Shown here: positions 12,001 through 20,930 of the stretch, piece after piece
Numbering within the stretch: position 1 is the stretch's first letter
Layout of the letters: each line of letters starts with the position of its first letter
NCBI RefSeq assembly: GCF_014879935.1
Contig: NZ_JACSRD010000154.1
Coordinates: 27,699 to 91,698, forward strand
Reading direction: 5' to 3'
DNA from: Prosthecobacter sp.
GTDB taxonomy: Bacteria; Verrucomicrobiota; Verrucomicrobiia; Verrucomicrobiales; Verrucomicrobiaceae
Length of the DNA stretch: 64,000 nucleotides
The notes under the pieces: model-generated
Database searches by the model: none
Told to the model about the DNA's origin: nothing
What the model saw: only the letters and a program-made list of their open reading frames with translations
Position numbers and translations under genes: made by a program

Positions 12001-14956
12001 CTCCAGCCGAGCTGGTCACCAGCCCGGATCCATTGAAAGCGCCCACCGCCGTGCCAGTGGACTGGCCGAAAAGATCAAGGGTGCCCCCCTGGCGGATGAC
12101 CAGGCCCTGGTTGTTGGCACCCAGTTTTCCACCGCTGCCGATGCGGAGGATGCCTTCATTGATGGTGATGGCTCCCGTCTGGGCATTGCTGCCGCTTGTC
12201 AGGATGAGGGTGCCCGCACCGCTCTTCGTAAGGCCGCCGGTGGTGGTGCTGGTGATGGGTGCCTGGATGTCGAGGGACGCCCCGTCAACCACGCGAACCA
12301 CGAGATCGCCCGAGCCGCCCGAGGTGACACCGGTGCCGCTGAGAACGCCACTGCCGCTGGACTGGATGATGCCGCCCGGCGTGTTGGCCGCCGTCTGGAT
12401 GGTGAGCAACCCGGTCTGGGTGATGGTGTGGCTGCCAGCGATCTTCAGGGAGGAGACGGTGAGGGCCGCTGAGCTGGTGCCGCCGGAGACAAGGTTATGG
12501 CTCGCCGCCGTGAGCGCGGCACCAGCAGTGACGAAGCCGGCGTCTGGAGTGCCGGCCGGAGCATACACAGGTGCACGGAGCGTGGTGCCAGCGCCCGAAT
12601 AAGCGAAATCGCTGCCGCCATAGTAGAGGCCCGCGTTCACGAAACCGGACGTGCCGGTGATGTTCACCGTTCCAGTCGTCAACACATTGGCGACGGCTCC
12701 CGCCGTGCGGGTGCCGAAGGAACCGAAGGTGAGCGCTGCCGAACCTCCGGATCCAGGCCGCACATCGATCACTCCACTGCCGGCAGTGAGGGTGAGCGCA
12801 CCAACGGCTTCCGTGCTCGCGTTCGCCCCGTCACCGAAATACTGGAAGGTGCCGCCTGCCACCTGGTTGCCACGCAGGGCGTCCACATTGAACTGGATGG
12901 CTCCAGTGGCATCGAGGACATTGCGTGAAGATCCCGAGAACGTGTCCTGGACCCGCAGGGTGCCGCCTGTGACAATCGTGTTCCCAGTGTAGGTGTTGGC
13001 ACCGGACAGCACCCAAAGGCCATTGCCGGACTTCTGCACGGTGGTGGCGGCCGTGTTGTTCGGAATCACTGCGGAAATGGTGTTCGCGTCCTGGTTTTCA
13101 CCACCCAGGTAGAAGTTCTTGGCCGCCGTATTGCCAACGGTGAGGTTCGGGACCACGAGAGCGGAGGTGGCCGTGCCAGCCTGGTTCGCCAACAGGATGC
13201 TGACCGCGTTGTTCAGATTGAGAGTCTTGTTGGTCCAAGTCTCGCCCGCGCCGGTGGTGGTGTCCCCGATGAAGCTCAGACCACCACCGCCAAAGACGAC
13301 CTGGCCGGAGCCGGATGCCTCATTGAGCACCTTGAGTGTGCGGATCACCAACATGCCATCGTTCACATTGGTGGCTCCTGTGTAGTTGGATGACGTGCCC
13401 GAGGCTCCTTGCAGCATGGTCAGCGTGCCGGAACCCGCCTTGGTGAAAATATGCGCGCCAGCACCATTGCTGTTGATGCGTCCGTCGATTGTCATGTTCC
13501 CGGTGGCCGTGGCCGTGAACGTGCGGGCCGTGCCGTCGCCGATCTGCACGACGCCAAGGAAGTTGAACAGGCCGTTCGAGTTGTTCGTCAGCGCGACGTT
13601 GTTGTTGCCGTTCCCGCCGACGCTGGTGGTCGAATTCGTGCCGATGGTAATGCCGTAGCCATTGCGACCGTTCAGGGTGAAGGTGCGGCTGACGCCATTG
13701 AAGGCAAACGCACCGAAGGTAATGTTTTGGTTGAGCTGGGTGCCGTCGAAGCTGCCGATGGCGTGGTCGGCAAGAAAGGTCAGATTGCCGTCCATCGTGG
13801 TGCCTTTGGCGCTGAAGCCGCCCGTGTCGGCCGGGGCCACACGCAACTCCAGCGTGCCGCCGTTACCGCGAATGGCGCTTGCCGTGGTTCGGAACCCCAA
13901 CGCAGATGCAGTCGCGACACGCACGGTGCCGGAGTCAATGCGCACCTCGTTGTCAAAGGTGTTGTTGGCGTTCTGCAGCCACAACGTGCTGGCGTGGAGG
14001 TTTCCGGTCTTGTAAAATCCGTTGGTGGCCGCCGCACCGAGCTGGGTCACGGGTGCCTCGAAAATGAAACTGCCGTTGCCGTAAAAGATGTTCGACTGCC
14101 CGCCGCCCAGAGTGACCTGCCCGGTGAAAGTCTGGATGCCGGTGGAACTGATGACACGGTTCTCCGCCACGGCGCCCAGCAGAACATTGCCGGAGAAGGT
14201 GTTGAAACCGTTGACGACCAGCGCCGCTCCGACGTTTTGAGAGCCGCGCCCCCCGATGCTGAGGTTGCGATCAAAGGTCGTGGTGGCGAGCTGACCAGGA
14301 CTGTAATAGAGCGTGCCCCCGCCAAACTGCAGGCTGCTGATGCCTGTGACGGCCACCGTGCTCGTCCCCGTGCCGAGTTGCCCCATGTTGGAGATGAACA
14401 CCGTGCCGTTCTGCACCGCCATGGGACCGGTGTAGCTGTTCGAGTTGTTCGTGAGCGCGAGGTTCCCGGTGCCTGTTTTGATGAAGCCCTCCGCGCCGGC
14501 GAGGATGGCGCTGATGGTTGCCTTGTTCCCGGGCCCGTTGACCTCGATGACCGGAGAAAGATCACTGGTGGTGGCGAGCGTCAGTGTCTCGGTGCCCGTC
14601 GGCGTGATGGTGTAGCCTCCGCGATTGAACCGCAGTCCTCCAGCAATGATGCCCTCTCCCAAGGTCACCATGCCTGCGTTGCCGGTGAAAACCGCCAGGT
14701 TGTTCAACGAGTTGTTCCATGCCGTGAGCGGATTCGTGCCATCCCACCAGTTGCTGGTCGAAGTGTCCCACGTGCCAGCGCCGCCCAGATTGAGCCCGCT
14801 GGTCGAATTTCCAGTGTCAGAAGCATCAGTGTCCCAGTAAAACGTGGCTCCGCGTGTTTGGACGGCCCAGAGGGGGAACAGAAGCATCAGAAGAGATGCG
14901 ACCGGGCGTCCGGCGCGACGGCGCAGACAATTGAGCAAGGGGCTGGATTGATTCAT
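1..14956 (-). CDS. Giant autotransporter-associated beta-strand repeat protein (C-terminus beyond left edge)
   Basis: One uninterrupted minus-strand frame fills the first 15 kb and is still open at base 1, giving at least 4,985 residues. Checks near 1135 and 8719 fall in the same frame as the ATG at 14956. The start MNQSSPLLNCLRRRAG, a hydrophobic stretch and a cut near TRGA/TFYWD look like a Sec signal peptide. The rest is Gly/Thr/Asn/Ser-rich with dozens of short repeats such as GANTYTG, GTLTL and KTGAG, the pattern of autotransporter-associated beta-strand repeats, which fold as a beta-helix. A PA14-like segment (GQYTFRSGSDDGMTLYIDG) lies around residues 4550-4690. At least five copies of a larger module with a DFATY-like core occur near residues 770-860, 1920-2020, 2330-2430, 3360-3490 and 3815-3920. 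The likely role is a surface or secreted adhesin-like passenger. Whether it ends in a beta-barrel or another anchor cannot be seen. Confidence 0.93.
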   Translation of the reverse strand, partial: MNQSSPLLNCLRRRAGRPVASLLMLLFPLWAVQTRGATFYWDTDASDTGNSTSGLNLGGAGTWDTSTSNWWDGTNPLTAWNNSLNNLAVFTGNAGMVTLGEGIIAGGLRFNRGGYTITPTGTETLTLATTSDLSPVIEVNGPGNKATISAILAGAEGFIKTGTGNLALTNNSNSYTGPMAVQNGTVFISNMGQLGTGTSTVAVTGISSLQFGGGTLYYSPGQLATTTFDRNLSIGGRGSQNVGAALVVNGFNTFSGNVLLGAVAENRVISSTGIQTFTGQVTLGGGQSNIFYGNGSFIFEAPVTQLGAAATNGFYKTGNLHASTLWLQNANNTFDNEVRIDSGTVRVATASALGFRTTASAIRGNGGTLELRVAPADTGGFSAKGTTMDGNLTFLADHAIGSFDGTQLNQNITFGAFAFNGVSRTFTLNGRNGYGITIGTNSTTSVGGNGNNNVALTNNSNGLFNFLGVVQIGDGTARTFTATATGNMTIDGRINSNGAGAHIFTKAGSGTLTMLQGASGTSSNYTGATNVNDGMLVIRTLKVLNEASGSGQVVFGGGGLSFIGDTTTGAGETWTNKTLNLNNAVSILLANQAGTATSALVVPNLTVGNTAAKNFYLGGENQDANTISAVIPNNTAATTVQKSGNGLWVLSGANTYTGNTIVTGGTLRVQDTFSGSSRNVLDATGAIQFNVDALRGNQVAGGTFQYFGDGANASTEAVGALTLTAGSGVIDVRPGSGGSAALTFGSFGTRTAGAVANVLTTGTVNITGTSGFVNAGLYYGGSDFAYSGAGTTLRAPVYAPAGTPDAGFVTAGAALTAASHNLVSGGTSSAALTVSSLKIAGSHTITQTGLLTIQTAANTPGGIIQSSGSGVLSGTGVTSGGSGDLVVRVVDGASLDIQAPITSTTTGGLTKSGAGTLILTSGSNAQTGAITINEGILRIGSGGKLGANNQGLVIRQGGTLDLFGQSTGTAVGAFNGSGLVTSSAGGVSTLSVGNGVTTNGVAGVFSGIIENGSGGGVTNVSLATANNTAGQTTTFAFSGLNTYTGSTTLAKTTAGNLVLQVNNLADIGVASGIGKGDATSNATNAASLIFNGGTLTYVGSSTAIYDTIGAKSVSTNRLFTLAGAGTIDSSPTYGNEIVTAAGAANNASLVFSNTAAVAFSGSGTRLITLQGSSIGDNVMRLRLINNPNANEALSLTKAGTGLWILNPDSSTPNTYTGTTSITGGALQFVEGIGVSTGSHITMNGGLVQTSGTFNRTLTATAGTSTINATGTFGFAASTAPLIVDLQSGGSTATFTLGTAPTTGSTLILNSSTALAHVELRNNINLGTAARTIQVDDNGNTGLDFAIISGVIGGGTGGNLSKTGGGALYLGNSNTYVGNTTITAGGLIVSSIGNATGTTASSLGASGGTLIFNSNATLNALVYTGPGETATRPISLATTLSASQTHRIDASGSGPLVLTNITNSNTGAFTYFLELRGWNTDRNEISANLTDNGTSLLALQKTDGGTWVVSGANTYTGGTNVNSGFLGIAGTTTGSSGSAISTGVLTISNAGIFATNSAGLTINNITQIAANTQAQFVGQYSITLGTQALRGVSGNPWTISNTLEAGATLNITNGFLSLQSDTTARTLSIRGTGATIFGGAIQNSAAASPTSLDIRLSNSGSVTLNAASSYTGTANLLGQGTVILGAVNALSSPNFTLHGGVLQASTALTGASKITNQITIGDNVPEISGTNSIEFGAATTTMSASRLLMNNLSGGARLTISSNVTNSAAATLTLTGSGDTDITGKVTTGTGAQGLAMSGTGTVTLTNANDATGALTVNRGTIVLSGASGAWTAGSFATNAEGALRLDNSVTNNNDRLFNTGAIAMAGGTLDFIGNTTSETAGALTVTGASSLNMSGSGNNSLTFSGVTFTGSTAQLDVSGVNGLGVDNKIFFTTATGLGISPATSGIVPRVMIAGDFVSYNHDGVSANSNGLQVFTGYNVSNNLDAALSTDTLEVTANAALTGNRTLNAIKIDGDGLTVGTAGRTLTLTSSNILNTGGDNTITAAQIIQTNQGFIQVDPTTTLDVNASFTNTIHKTGAGQMNLNTVSFHNTTTTVSGGTLKLVGGLNTLFAAGTGTVGAVNIDVGATLNLNGNIQYAGAFGSFGSALPGTAGTLTNATGTPLFVTNGGGSFGGQITGTMNLGRVGGGTLVLSDASSVTGALTILGGTTSLRDNGTLLNITGVDVNYGTLILDNSASLVIQNNNRLRDAAGINLRGGILQYQGRVNTDATETFGALTSAQGANTVIVATGGTGTAGAFVSAEATFASLSHSDGTTINFTSSSTLTSGGTGLGTQGNNSRIFFTAAPTVLNSTDVLGAWAIHSGDNFAAYNSAYGLGAIGMAGFTPYTTQGINGSNVAPLTGVFASGAITDINAISASSMLLGSGITTTDLLRISGAFTVDVNFQDAGDTLNLALGGLLRANVNNATNIGTTAIRGILTSGIGELVVYNNQGTTTINSVISGATKLVKSGAGTLTLTAPNAYSLGTVINQGTVNISPTTAGDVVIPAGGLTINGGVTGTGVTVNSTTAAGAVAATTDLTINGRVTFTYGAHTNTLNSITINNVGGEGAPTLDLGTAGTSVLNLTSGSITATSANAANTAIIQDGTINLPSGSNTFSIAPIQIGTQVYTINQPTLNISAVLAGTGAGIIKSGNGLLQLSGANTFTGGVTTTGASGGIVLGASSVPTGVTAGTGVSANGLTSGPLGTGALTLASGNALFLDNTSRTIFNPVVFQGSPIFRNTTTGTNVTATLNGTITTPTGALSITVDNPNLTAALVGQFTNASSITSITKTGLGSLTVNLMGMSAIPITLNDGGTLGILHDGDGDVQNDVISIGALTLTSPPSLIIGRAGQSALWNQAVNKIITPASISNVSNGVVLTANNGYGLDVTGAVALTPVVAGSAPVFNVAGGARVSNLVDSMVISGQVTGGSTTAGAVVLTKSGNGTMKLGNATNSFGGNGTVIDVTGGIIAAGSDGALGDASNVIRLSANSGTQGFRATSTFSTARTFNLNAATVGIDVVPGATLTLTTAFAGGAGNALQKNDLGTLRIDADNTLRTGTTTIAGGLIVVDNANDLGSGQIILNPGAAAAGAALWLEGGITLTNAINMAATSAGAPTGINNTGGVFSSSGSNTISGAITNTASVGVTFGAANGATLNIGGLGLSNSPTFNAVGTGVININGSIGTAGVTISKIGTGSLNWTTAQTTGLAIAVTQGSFNVSGAGQFTATGGNITVQNNGLLNVDDTGTSLARFGGTGRTMNLATGRFTFTANETSGSTQAFGALTSTWGANTITLNNTGTANATLTFASLASNVVNGGSVLTFASDQTLNSSTNRIVFTTAPTLTPATTGIIQRAVVKDASGTNFATYGGSTPAITAFSGYTASDGTGAGTDLTFTNVNGGTAYGLNASNVSGVYSALPTYLVSGDTSALSNPGLNLRNINALKITGNGTDVVFATSGGTQLALTSGNILATGTGQTIGSAALVATNSAPAIFLGSITVPTAATAITYTSVEGGLLVDTGADLTVNAAMWNSSNVTKGLGGNLTFNTKQFFTTGANYFTILGGTVTLAGGENTLWQGVQGGTNGQLLAVGPGATLNLGANAQMTGELRSPNATAFAGAGGIVTGSNLFIASHNATGDWGGSIQGSLYFNKSGGSSTTWRSDNTYTGTTLINGATLTLTDEGKISGTDEIILSGGGLTITNSGTMEMSDRVNDAADITLQSYGVLILNGRDMANVTETLGDVTIGAGGGNIQVTNGANGSIRSTVLTIGNLTHTSDGGMLLINNPTGQMGSASRLIIANGTSLMINGIIPWINNGGADLVSYVAPTSGNAAGGLAPLNQPGYQGYDGTVLPTASNPTGNYKVGTAIPALPAGGLNLNALVLNSGVTQTLTFAANTDTMNLTAGQIIKTGNFNVDFGASVDNGRLTAGGTSDSVADDLHVVVTAATANPLTFNSRIVDNGADALRVLLTGYNTGTIRITNGQNSYTGGTVVNSTNGASNGFVDLAVVGADGSTGNSAIPLAANVADSLIINGGTVRLQASNQIHFGITPVLRGQYATLSLNNFSQTVSGLLFDNNGGSTAPQITTGTGILTLNGNITASSSNVGTVSTISGAGTGGVAVDLNGTTRTLTINPVTVNGNTTVANVTPTLNISAPISSSVDVGTTGLIKAGNGLLQLSGASLFGGGVNVQAGGLAIGASSTGTRDAVTGLVTGLTNGPVGTGALTIGAAGTYLASTGAFTLQNEVTLAGSTITYKGLNSLALNGNNVTSVLTGNTTVNVEAPQATLSLNMLLHDAGNGYSITKEGLGTLILGNNNTFTGGVIVNAGTLALAGLNGSSTAPVFTGTVATINDGGLLALTNSGTGSNGLIQYANNIVINGSLATANLFVGNNGANSFNTVEVADITINGGQILNVSSANGYVLRLLNVSGDAAGGAVPQINVAAGSTAVVFNYSGDKPINVGQGSLVFPDLVSIGTTTPLATNPIVLNGSYPLGVQTAVLTEANMLSFGYSSGGLNGSFSVLGTAPAAVVSTQSAGIGFSASGFVANLIADGGMSNRPVSTSGTFVNGTAAYSGFLEVTTAGQYTFRSGSDDGMTLYIDGNAISSDTFGHGFTDATAVTTTLSAGYHSIVYKAANAASGGGFRLLYSGPDTSNAVQTVSSAKLYYTTAAPTASNGFNGAAIINNDYSLAASTTATIDTFGTQFGAVIDPSKTFTLGNSSVLNIVNGSNGSFGTGWFGSAAPTTIGTGVILATTNMATSGAGTLNLIGAITQSGTGLITGVGASGALIKTGQGTLILGADNATAGTFTGDLAIQGGTVMLNHEGALPSGVVTVSNAAVAAQNGTTVAGSAVITGITSTTTLQQGMAVTGTNIPAGAYIVSVDSASQITISQNATAGGAITNLAAASSGMLDVNGFSISKALTLNGAGHAALATNFNGALWNSNAAAVTLSGALTLGSSTS

Positions 14957-15279
14957 CGGTTGGCTGGCTGGCTGAGGCTGGTGGGAGACACGACTGACAG
15001 CGCCGGAATGCAGTGGCGGGAGCTGCAAAAAAGACGGCTGGTCAATCGCTCTCCATTTGAGCTAAAACCTTGATTTAGAGCCATTGGACGAACTCTTGCA
15101 GTTGGGTAAGCAGGCCCGGTTTCGGCCGATAAAATGATCCTTTGTGACTGATAAAGACTTTATTTATCACCCATGCCACCAGCATGCCTCTCTCCCCCTT
15201 GACCAGGCCCCCGAGACCACCTTTAGCACCGCTCGTTTGATCGGTTGCGGCCCGCGCACGGCTCAACACACTCGCCATC
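14957..15279. promoter_or_regulatory. Divergent intergenic region between the giant repeat gene and dnaG
   Basis: This 323-base gap separates two divergent genes and so should hold both promoters. No open frame in it looks real. It is more AT-rich around 15130-15170 than its surroundings. A possible dnaG-side promoter is TTGTGA followed after 17 bases by TATCAC, and this overlaps the inverted repeat at 15149-15169. No Shine-Dalgarno sequence is obvious before either start. Confidence 0.4.
15149..15169. promoter_or_regulatory. AT-rich inverted repeat, possible operator
   Basis: TGATAAA and TTTATCA form a perfect 7-base inverted repeat around a 7-base centre. A second palindrome, ATAAAG-A-CTTTAT, lies inside it at 15151-15163. 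It sits in the divergent promoter region and lacks the GC stem and T-run of a terminator, so a protein-binding site is more likely than an RNA hairpin. The binding protein is unknown. Confidence 0.4.
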
Positions 15280-17136
15280 ATGCCGCGCATCCCGGAGGAG
15301 ACCATCCAGCAAGTTCTTGCCGCCACTGACATCGTGGCGCTGGTCGGTCGTTCCGTGAAACTGCGGAAGGCAGGCACGAACTACCTCGGCCTGTGCCCGT
15401 TTCACAACGAACGCACGCCGTCGTTCAATGTCAGCCCCTCGCGCGGCACCTACCACTGCTTTGGCTGTGGTGCGGGCGGTTCTGCAATCCGCTTTGTGAT
15501 GGAGCACGACGGCATGTCGTTCATCGAGGCCGTCAAACGCCTCGCCGACGCGGCAGGCATCCGCGTGGAGGAGGAAGTCTGGGATGCGAACGCCGAGGCG
15601 GAGGCGAAACAGCGCTCCCTGCTGCTGCGGGCGAATCGAGAGGCGGCGGAGTGGTTTCACCTGCTGCTGATGAAGCACAAGCTGGCTGCTCCAGCCCGCG
15701 ACTACCTCAAATCTCGCGGCATCAACGCCGAGATGGCGAAACGCTGGCAGATGGGCTACGCGCCGCAGAGCACGACGTTTTATCGCGAGTGGATGGCGCA
15801 GAAAAAGCTCCCGGAACGCGTGATGGTGGACGCTGGCATCTTCGTGCAGCCTGTGGAGGACGACCACGGCCAGATCGGCCGCGCCTACGCCCGGTGGAGG
15901 CATCGCCTGATGTTCCCGATCCGCAATGACAATGGCGATGTCATCGCCTTCAGCGGCCGCATCCTCGACAAGGACCAGAAAGGCGGAAAATACGTCAATT
16001 CTCCCGAGACGCCGGTCTTCACGAAGAGCCGCGTGCTGTTTGGCTTCGACAGGTCGAAGCGCTTCATCTCGAAGGCCGACCAGGCCATCATCTGCGAGGG
16101 CCAGATCGACATGATCATGGTGTTTGAAGCTGGATTGCAGAACGTCGTGGCCGGACAAGGCACGGCCTTCACCGAACTGCACGCCAAGATGCTCAAACGC
16201 GTCTGCAACGAGGTCGTTCTCTGCTACGACAGCGACAATGCCGGCCGCGAGGCCACGGAGAAGGCCTTCCGCATCCTCTCGCCGCAGGGCATCAACGTCC
16301 GCGTGGCCGCCCTGCCGCAGGGCGAGGACCCGGATTCGCTGATTCGAAAGGACGGGCCTGATGCGCTGCGAACCATCGTCTCCGACGCGCCTGAGTTTCT
16401 GGAGCACCAGATCCGCCTCCTGCGTGGCAGTGCGAAGGGGAACAGCATGGTCGAACGCGTCCGCATGGCCGAGCAGGTCGCCAGCGCGATCAGCATCTTC
16501 ACAGGCGTGGCGCAACGCGTCGCCGCCGTGAACAAGGTGGCCAAACTGCTCGAGATCACCGAGGAACAGCTCAACGGCATGGTGAAAAAGGCGGCGGCGG
16601 AGCAGAAAGCCGACGCGAAGAAGCCAGAAGGCAAAAATGGCACCGCCAACGTGGCGGACGAGGCGCGGAAGCTGCTCGCCTCCCAGCACAAGACCGCCGT
16701 GCTGCTCTGCCAGATGGCTTTGAACGATGCCGAGGTGCTCCACTGGCTGCGGGAGGCCGATTGCGAGGACATGCTCCGCGAGGTGCCGGGCACGGAGTTG
16801 CTCGCCCTGCTGGCACGCAGCCGTTACAACCCGCTGGATGACACCTCCCAGCTCGTTTTCATGACCGGCCTCGAACGCCACGAGGAGGCGGCCTTTGCGA
16901 AGCTGCAGGCACAGCCCCGGCCGCCGGGCGGGCTGGACGATGCGAAGCAGGCGCTCTACACGCTGGAGATCGCACGCCTGCAAAATCTGATCCAAAGCAC
17001 GCAGGCGAAACTGCGGCAGGCAGGCCTTTCCGAGGCAGAGATGGAGCGGCTCCAGCAGCAGGTCGTGGAACTCACCGCCCAGAGGAAAGAATACCTTGAC
17101 CGCATGAAGGGCAACCCGAATAGTCCGCCTCCCTGA
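15280..17136 (+). CDS. dnaG: DNA primase
   Basis: This 618-residue protein synthesises RNA primers for DNA replication and works with the replicative helicase. The N-terminal CHC2 zinc finger shows ligands C39, H42, C60 and C63 in [11 protein letters not shown] and YHCFGCG. The Toprim domain carries the acidic motif CEGQID around residue 273 and DSD at 317-319 for metal binding. A C-terminal helical part after about residue 420 is the helicase-binding region. The length is normal for the family. rpoD follows 31 bases downstream in the same direction, as in the classical macromolecular-synthesis operon, but rpsU is not immediately upstream. The ATG at 15280 gives the normal [13 protein letters not shown] beginning. 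Confidence 0.97.
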   Translation: MPRIPEETIQQVLAATDIVALVGRSVKLRKAGTNYLGLCPFHNERTPSFNVSPSRGTYHCFGCGAGGSAIRFVMEHDGMSFIEAVKRLADAAGIRVEEEVWDANAEAEAKQRSLLLRANREAAEWFHLLLMKHKLAAPARDYLKSRGINAEMAKRWQMGYAPQSTTFYREWMAQKKLPERVMVDAGIFVQPVEDDHGQIGRAYARWRHRLMFPIRNDNGDVIAFSGRILDKDQKGGKYVNSPETPVFTKSRVLFGFDRSKRFISKADQAIICEGQIDMIMVFEAGLQNVVAGQGTAFTELHAKMLKRVCNEVVLCYDSDNAGREATEKAFRILSPQGINVRVAALPQGEDPDSLIRKDGPDALRTIVSDAPEFLEHQIRLLRGSAKGNSMVERVRMAEQVASAISIFTGVAQRVAAVNKVAKLLEITEEQLNGMVKKAAAEQKADAKKPEGKNGTANVADEARKLLASQHKTAVLLCQMALNDAEVLHWLREADCEDMLREVPGTELLALLARSRYNPLDDTSQLVFMTGLERHEEAAFAKLQAQPRPPGGLDDAKQALYTLEIARLQNLIQSTQAKLRQAGLSEAEMERLQQQVVELTAQRKEYLDRMKGNPNSPPP

Positions 17137-17167
17137 CCGACGCAGCTCCCGGACCCCCGTGGCATGT

Positions 17168-19036
<1,869 letters not shown>

Positions 19037-19048
19037 TCTCCGCTTGCC

Positions 19049-19399
19049 TCACCAGCACGCGCCCACATCCCGCCGTCCTTCGACACTGCGCAGGTAGAGA
19101 TAGCCTTCGACACGTTGATCTGCGAACTCGCCTTCAAGTTCCACCGGCACGCGTTCGTATTCGCCGCCGTCGATGTCCTCCAGCACATCAAGTTTCGCCA
19201 GACCCGTCAGATCGACGTCCCAGACCTCGCCCACGATGGCAATTCCAGGCTCCGACCGGATCATTCCGGGATAACCACCGAGGTCAAACAGGCGATAGAT
19301 CGGTTTCGTGCGCGCTTCAGCGATGAACCGCTGCTTTTCGATCCAGCCGTGGTTCTCGCGACCCCGTTTCAGCGTGCCATAGACAAACACAAGCGTCAT
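19049..19399 (-). CDS. Gamma-glutamylcyclotransferase-like (AIG2/GGCT fold) protein
   Basis: This is a 116-residue protein starting MTLVFVYGTLKRG, the diagnostic YGTL substrate-binding loop of the gamma-glutamylcyclotransferase/AIG2 fold. VGEVWDV, LDVLEDIDGGEYER and the final GYLYLRS strand also fit the family, including the usual acidic residue in the LD.LE.. segment. Such proteins cyclise gamma-glutamyl amines or peptides to 5-oxoproline, but the natural substrate is often unknown. The start at 19399 overlaps the stop of the upstream lipoate ligase gene by four bases (ATGA), so the two are probably translationally coupled. A longer in-frame version to 19543 lies inside the ligase gene and has no family support. 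Confidence 0.82.
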   Translation of the reverse strand: MTLVFVYGTLKRGRENHGWIEKQRFIAEARTKPIYRLFDLGGYPGMIRSEPGIAIVGEVWDVDLTGLAKLDVLEDIDGGEYERVPVELEGEFADQRVEGYLYLRSVEGRRDVGACW

Positions 19400-20094
19400 C
19401 CCAGCACATCCTCCCGGTCGCTGAGCCATCCAGGCAGGCCGTAGCGCTTCTGCACCAGTTCCTCGGCGCGTGCTGCAATCTGCGGCGGCAATTCCTCGAC
19501 CACCGTCACCTCTTTCGCGATTCCAGCGGCCCAGCGGGTCCAAAAATCCGGCGGCATCACGACTTGCTGCACGCTGCCTTGATGCAGCAGGCCCAGCTTG
19601 CCCCGCCGCTGCCCTGCCCCGGCGATTTTCACCTTTCCACGCACCACGTCATGCAAGGCGGGCGCCACAAAGCAAAACGCGTCCTCGATCAAATCATCCG
19701 GCCCGGCCAGACGGCAGCCGGCCATCCCGGCGGCATTCAGCCCTTCCGCCAATGCGGCGTGGATGAGCTCATAGCTGTCCAGCGGACGCGTCTGCGCCCA
19801 GGCGTGGGCCGCAGGCACGATCACTGAATAGGTTTCATCGTTGTCGTGCAAAACCACGCCGCCGCCGGTCCAGCGCCGCACCACCGGCCAGCCGGGCAGT
19901 GCATCGCCAAGTTTCGTCAGGTTTTGAGCGTAACCGATCGACACTGTGGCACGATCCCAGTCATAAACGCGTACCACTGGCGCGTCTGAATTCTCCAGCC
20001 AGGCCTGATCCACCGCCATGTTCCACGCACCGTCATGCGGAACCGGGTCCAGGTGCAAAATGAGGCGGTCAAACAGGGGCGCGGAGCGAATCAC
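19396..20094 (-). CDS. Lipoate-protein ligase A family protein
   Basis: This is a 232-residue member of the biotin/lipoate protein ligase fold. RVYDWDRATVSIGYAQ matches the N-terminal strand pair, and VVRRWTGGGVVLHDND is the RR-x-GGG lipoyl-AMP binding loop with its Asp/His neighbourhood. VKIAGAGQRRGKLGLLHQGSV carries the conserved Lys and the LHQG motif. The protein probably attaches lipoate or octanoate to 2-oxoacid dehydrogenase or glycine-cleavage subunits. It is shorter than E. coli LplA and resembles LipM/LplA-N-terminal forms that lack the C-terminal domain. The start is a GTG, since the next in-frame ATG would remove the first conserved strand. It lies 42 bases downstream of the metal operon and may be read from it. 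Confidence 0.82.
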   Translation of the reverse strand: MIRSAPLFDRLILHLDPVPHDGAWNMAVDQAWLENSDAPVVRVYDWDRATVSIGYAQNLTKLGDALPGWPVVRRWTGGGVVLHDNDETYSVIVPAAHAWAQTRPLDSYELIHAALAEGLNAAGMAGCRLAGPDDLIEDAFCFVAPALHDVVRGKVKIAGAGQRRGKLGLLHQGSVQQVVMPPDFWTRWAAGIAKEVTVVEELPPQIAARAEELVQKRYGLPGWLSDREDVLG

Positions 20095-20136
20095 GCGACA
20101 TCATCGCTTGCATTCGGCTTTGACGCAAAAAACATC

Positions 20137-20862
20137 TCAATGCGCGAGCAAGAGAGCCGCCACAGCCATGGCGAGCATCAATCCGTCCTCCACAATGGTG
20201 ACGGTGGACATGGGAAGATTGAAGACCGTGCCCAGGCAGGCGCAACGGATCGATTGCTTCGACAGCACCGCCTTCAACACCCCGGTCAGACTCACGGCCA
20301 TGACAACGGCGGTCACGCCATTCACCACCTGCGGCTGCCAGTCGGCCAGATAAGCCAGCCCAAGGGCCAGTTCGATGAAGGGATAAACGATGCCGTAGGC
20401 GGGCACGGCCCGCGCCACGAGGTCGTAACTGCGATACGCGTCACTGAAGCCGCGAAGATCGAGCATCTTGAAAAATGAGAACGCCACAAAGAAGCCGCCC
20501 ATGAACAGCCGCATCGCCGTCATGGCCTCAAACCGGCCGCTGGAGGCCATCACCACGCCGATCACGCCCAACAGGTAGGCCAGGAGCAGCAACAGCGGCC
20601 GGTAGGTCTGCGCACCCTTCTCCGGTTCCCCGGCAGAGGATTTGGGATGTGCGTCGGCCACGTGATACTTCTCCAGCGGCTTCAGCCAGTCGTTCATGCC
20701 CTCGTCATCCAACGATTTTCGCGTGCTGATCCGCGCTTCCGGCGGTTTGAGCGTCACCTCCGCCTCCGTGATGTCCGGATGCTCCAGCAGACGCCGCGTG
20801 ATCTTCTCCACGCACTTGGCGCAGGAGAGACCGGCCAGGGGGAATGTTTGCGGGACAGCCAT
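20137..20862 (-). CDS. HMA metal-binding domain fused to MauE/DoxX-like membrane protein
   Basis: The N-terminus (MAVPQTFPLAGLSCAKCVEK) is a heavy-metal-associated domain with the metal-binding pair C14 and C17. After about residue 75 it becomes a four-helix membrane protein with segments such as PLLLLLAYLLGVIGVVMA and IVYPFIELALGLAYLA, resembling the MauE/DoxX group. It probably receives soft metal ions from, or hands them to, the P-ATPase encoded just upstream, which lacks its own HMA domain. The start is uncertain. The ATG at 20862 is placed where HMA domains usually begin, while an ATG at 20934 would overlap the ATPase stop as ATGA and add 24 residues with no homology signal. The direction of metal transfer is inferred. 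Confidence 0.78.
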   Translation of the reverse strand: MAVPQTFPLAGLSCAKCVEKITRRLLEHPDITEAEVTLKPPEARISTRKSLDDEGMNDWLKPLEKYHVADAHPKSSAGEPEKGAQTYRPLLLLLAYLLGVIGVVMASSGRFEAMTAMRLFMGGFFVAFSFFKMLDLRGFSDAYRSYDLVARAVPAYGIVYPFIELALGLAYLADWQPQVVNGVTAVVMAVSLTGVLKAVLSKQSIRCACLGTVFNLPMSTVTIVEDGLMLAMAVAALLLAH

Positions 20863-20930
20863 GGTTTCAGGCAGGTTACGAATAGAAAGCGGCACCTGCA
20901 TGCGGATGATGCCGCCGTCAGAGCGGCTCC

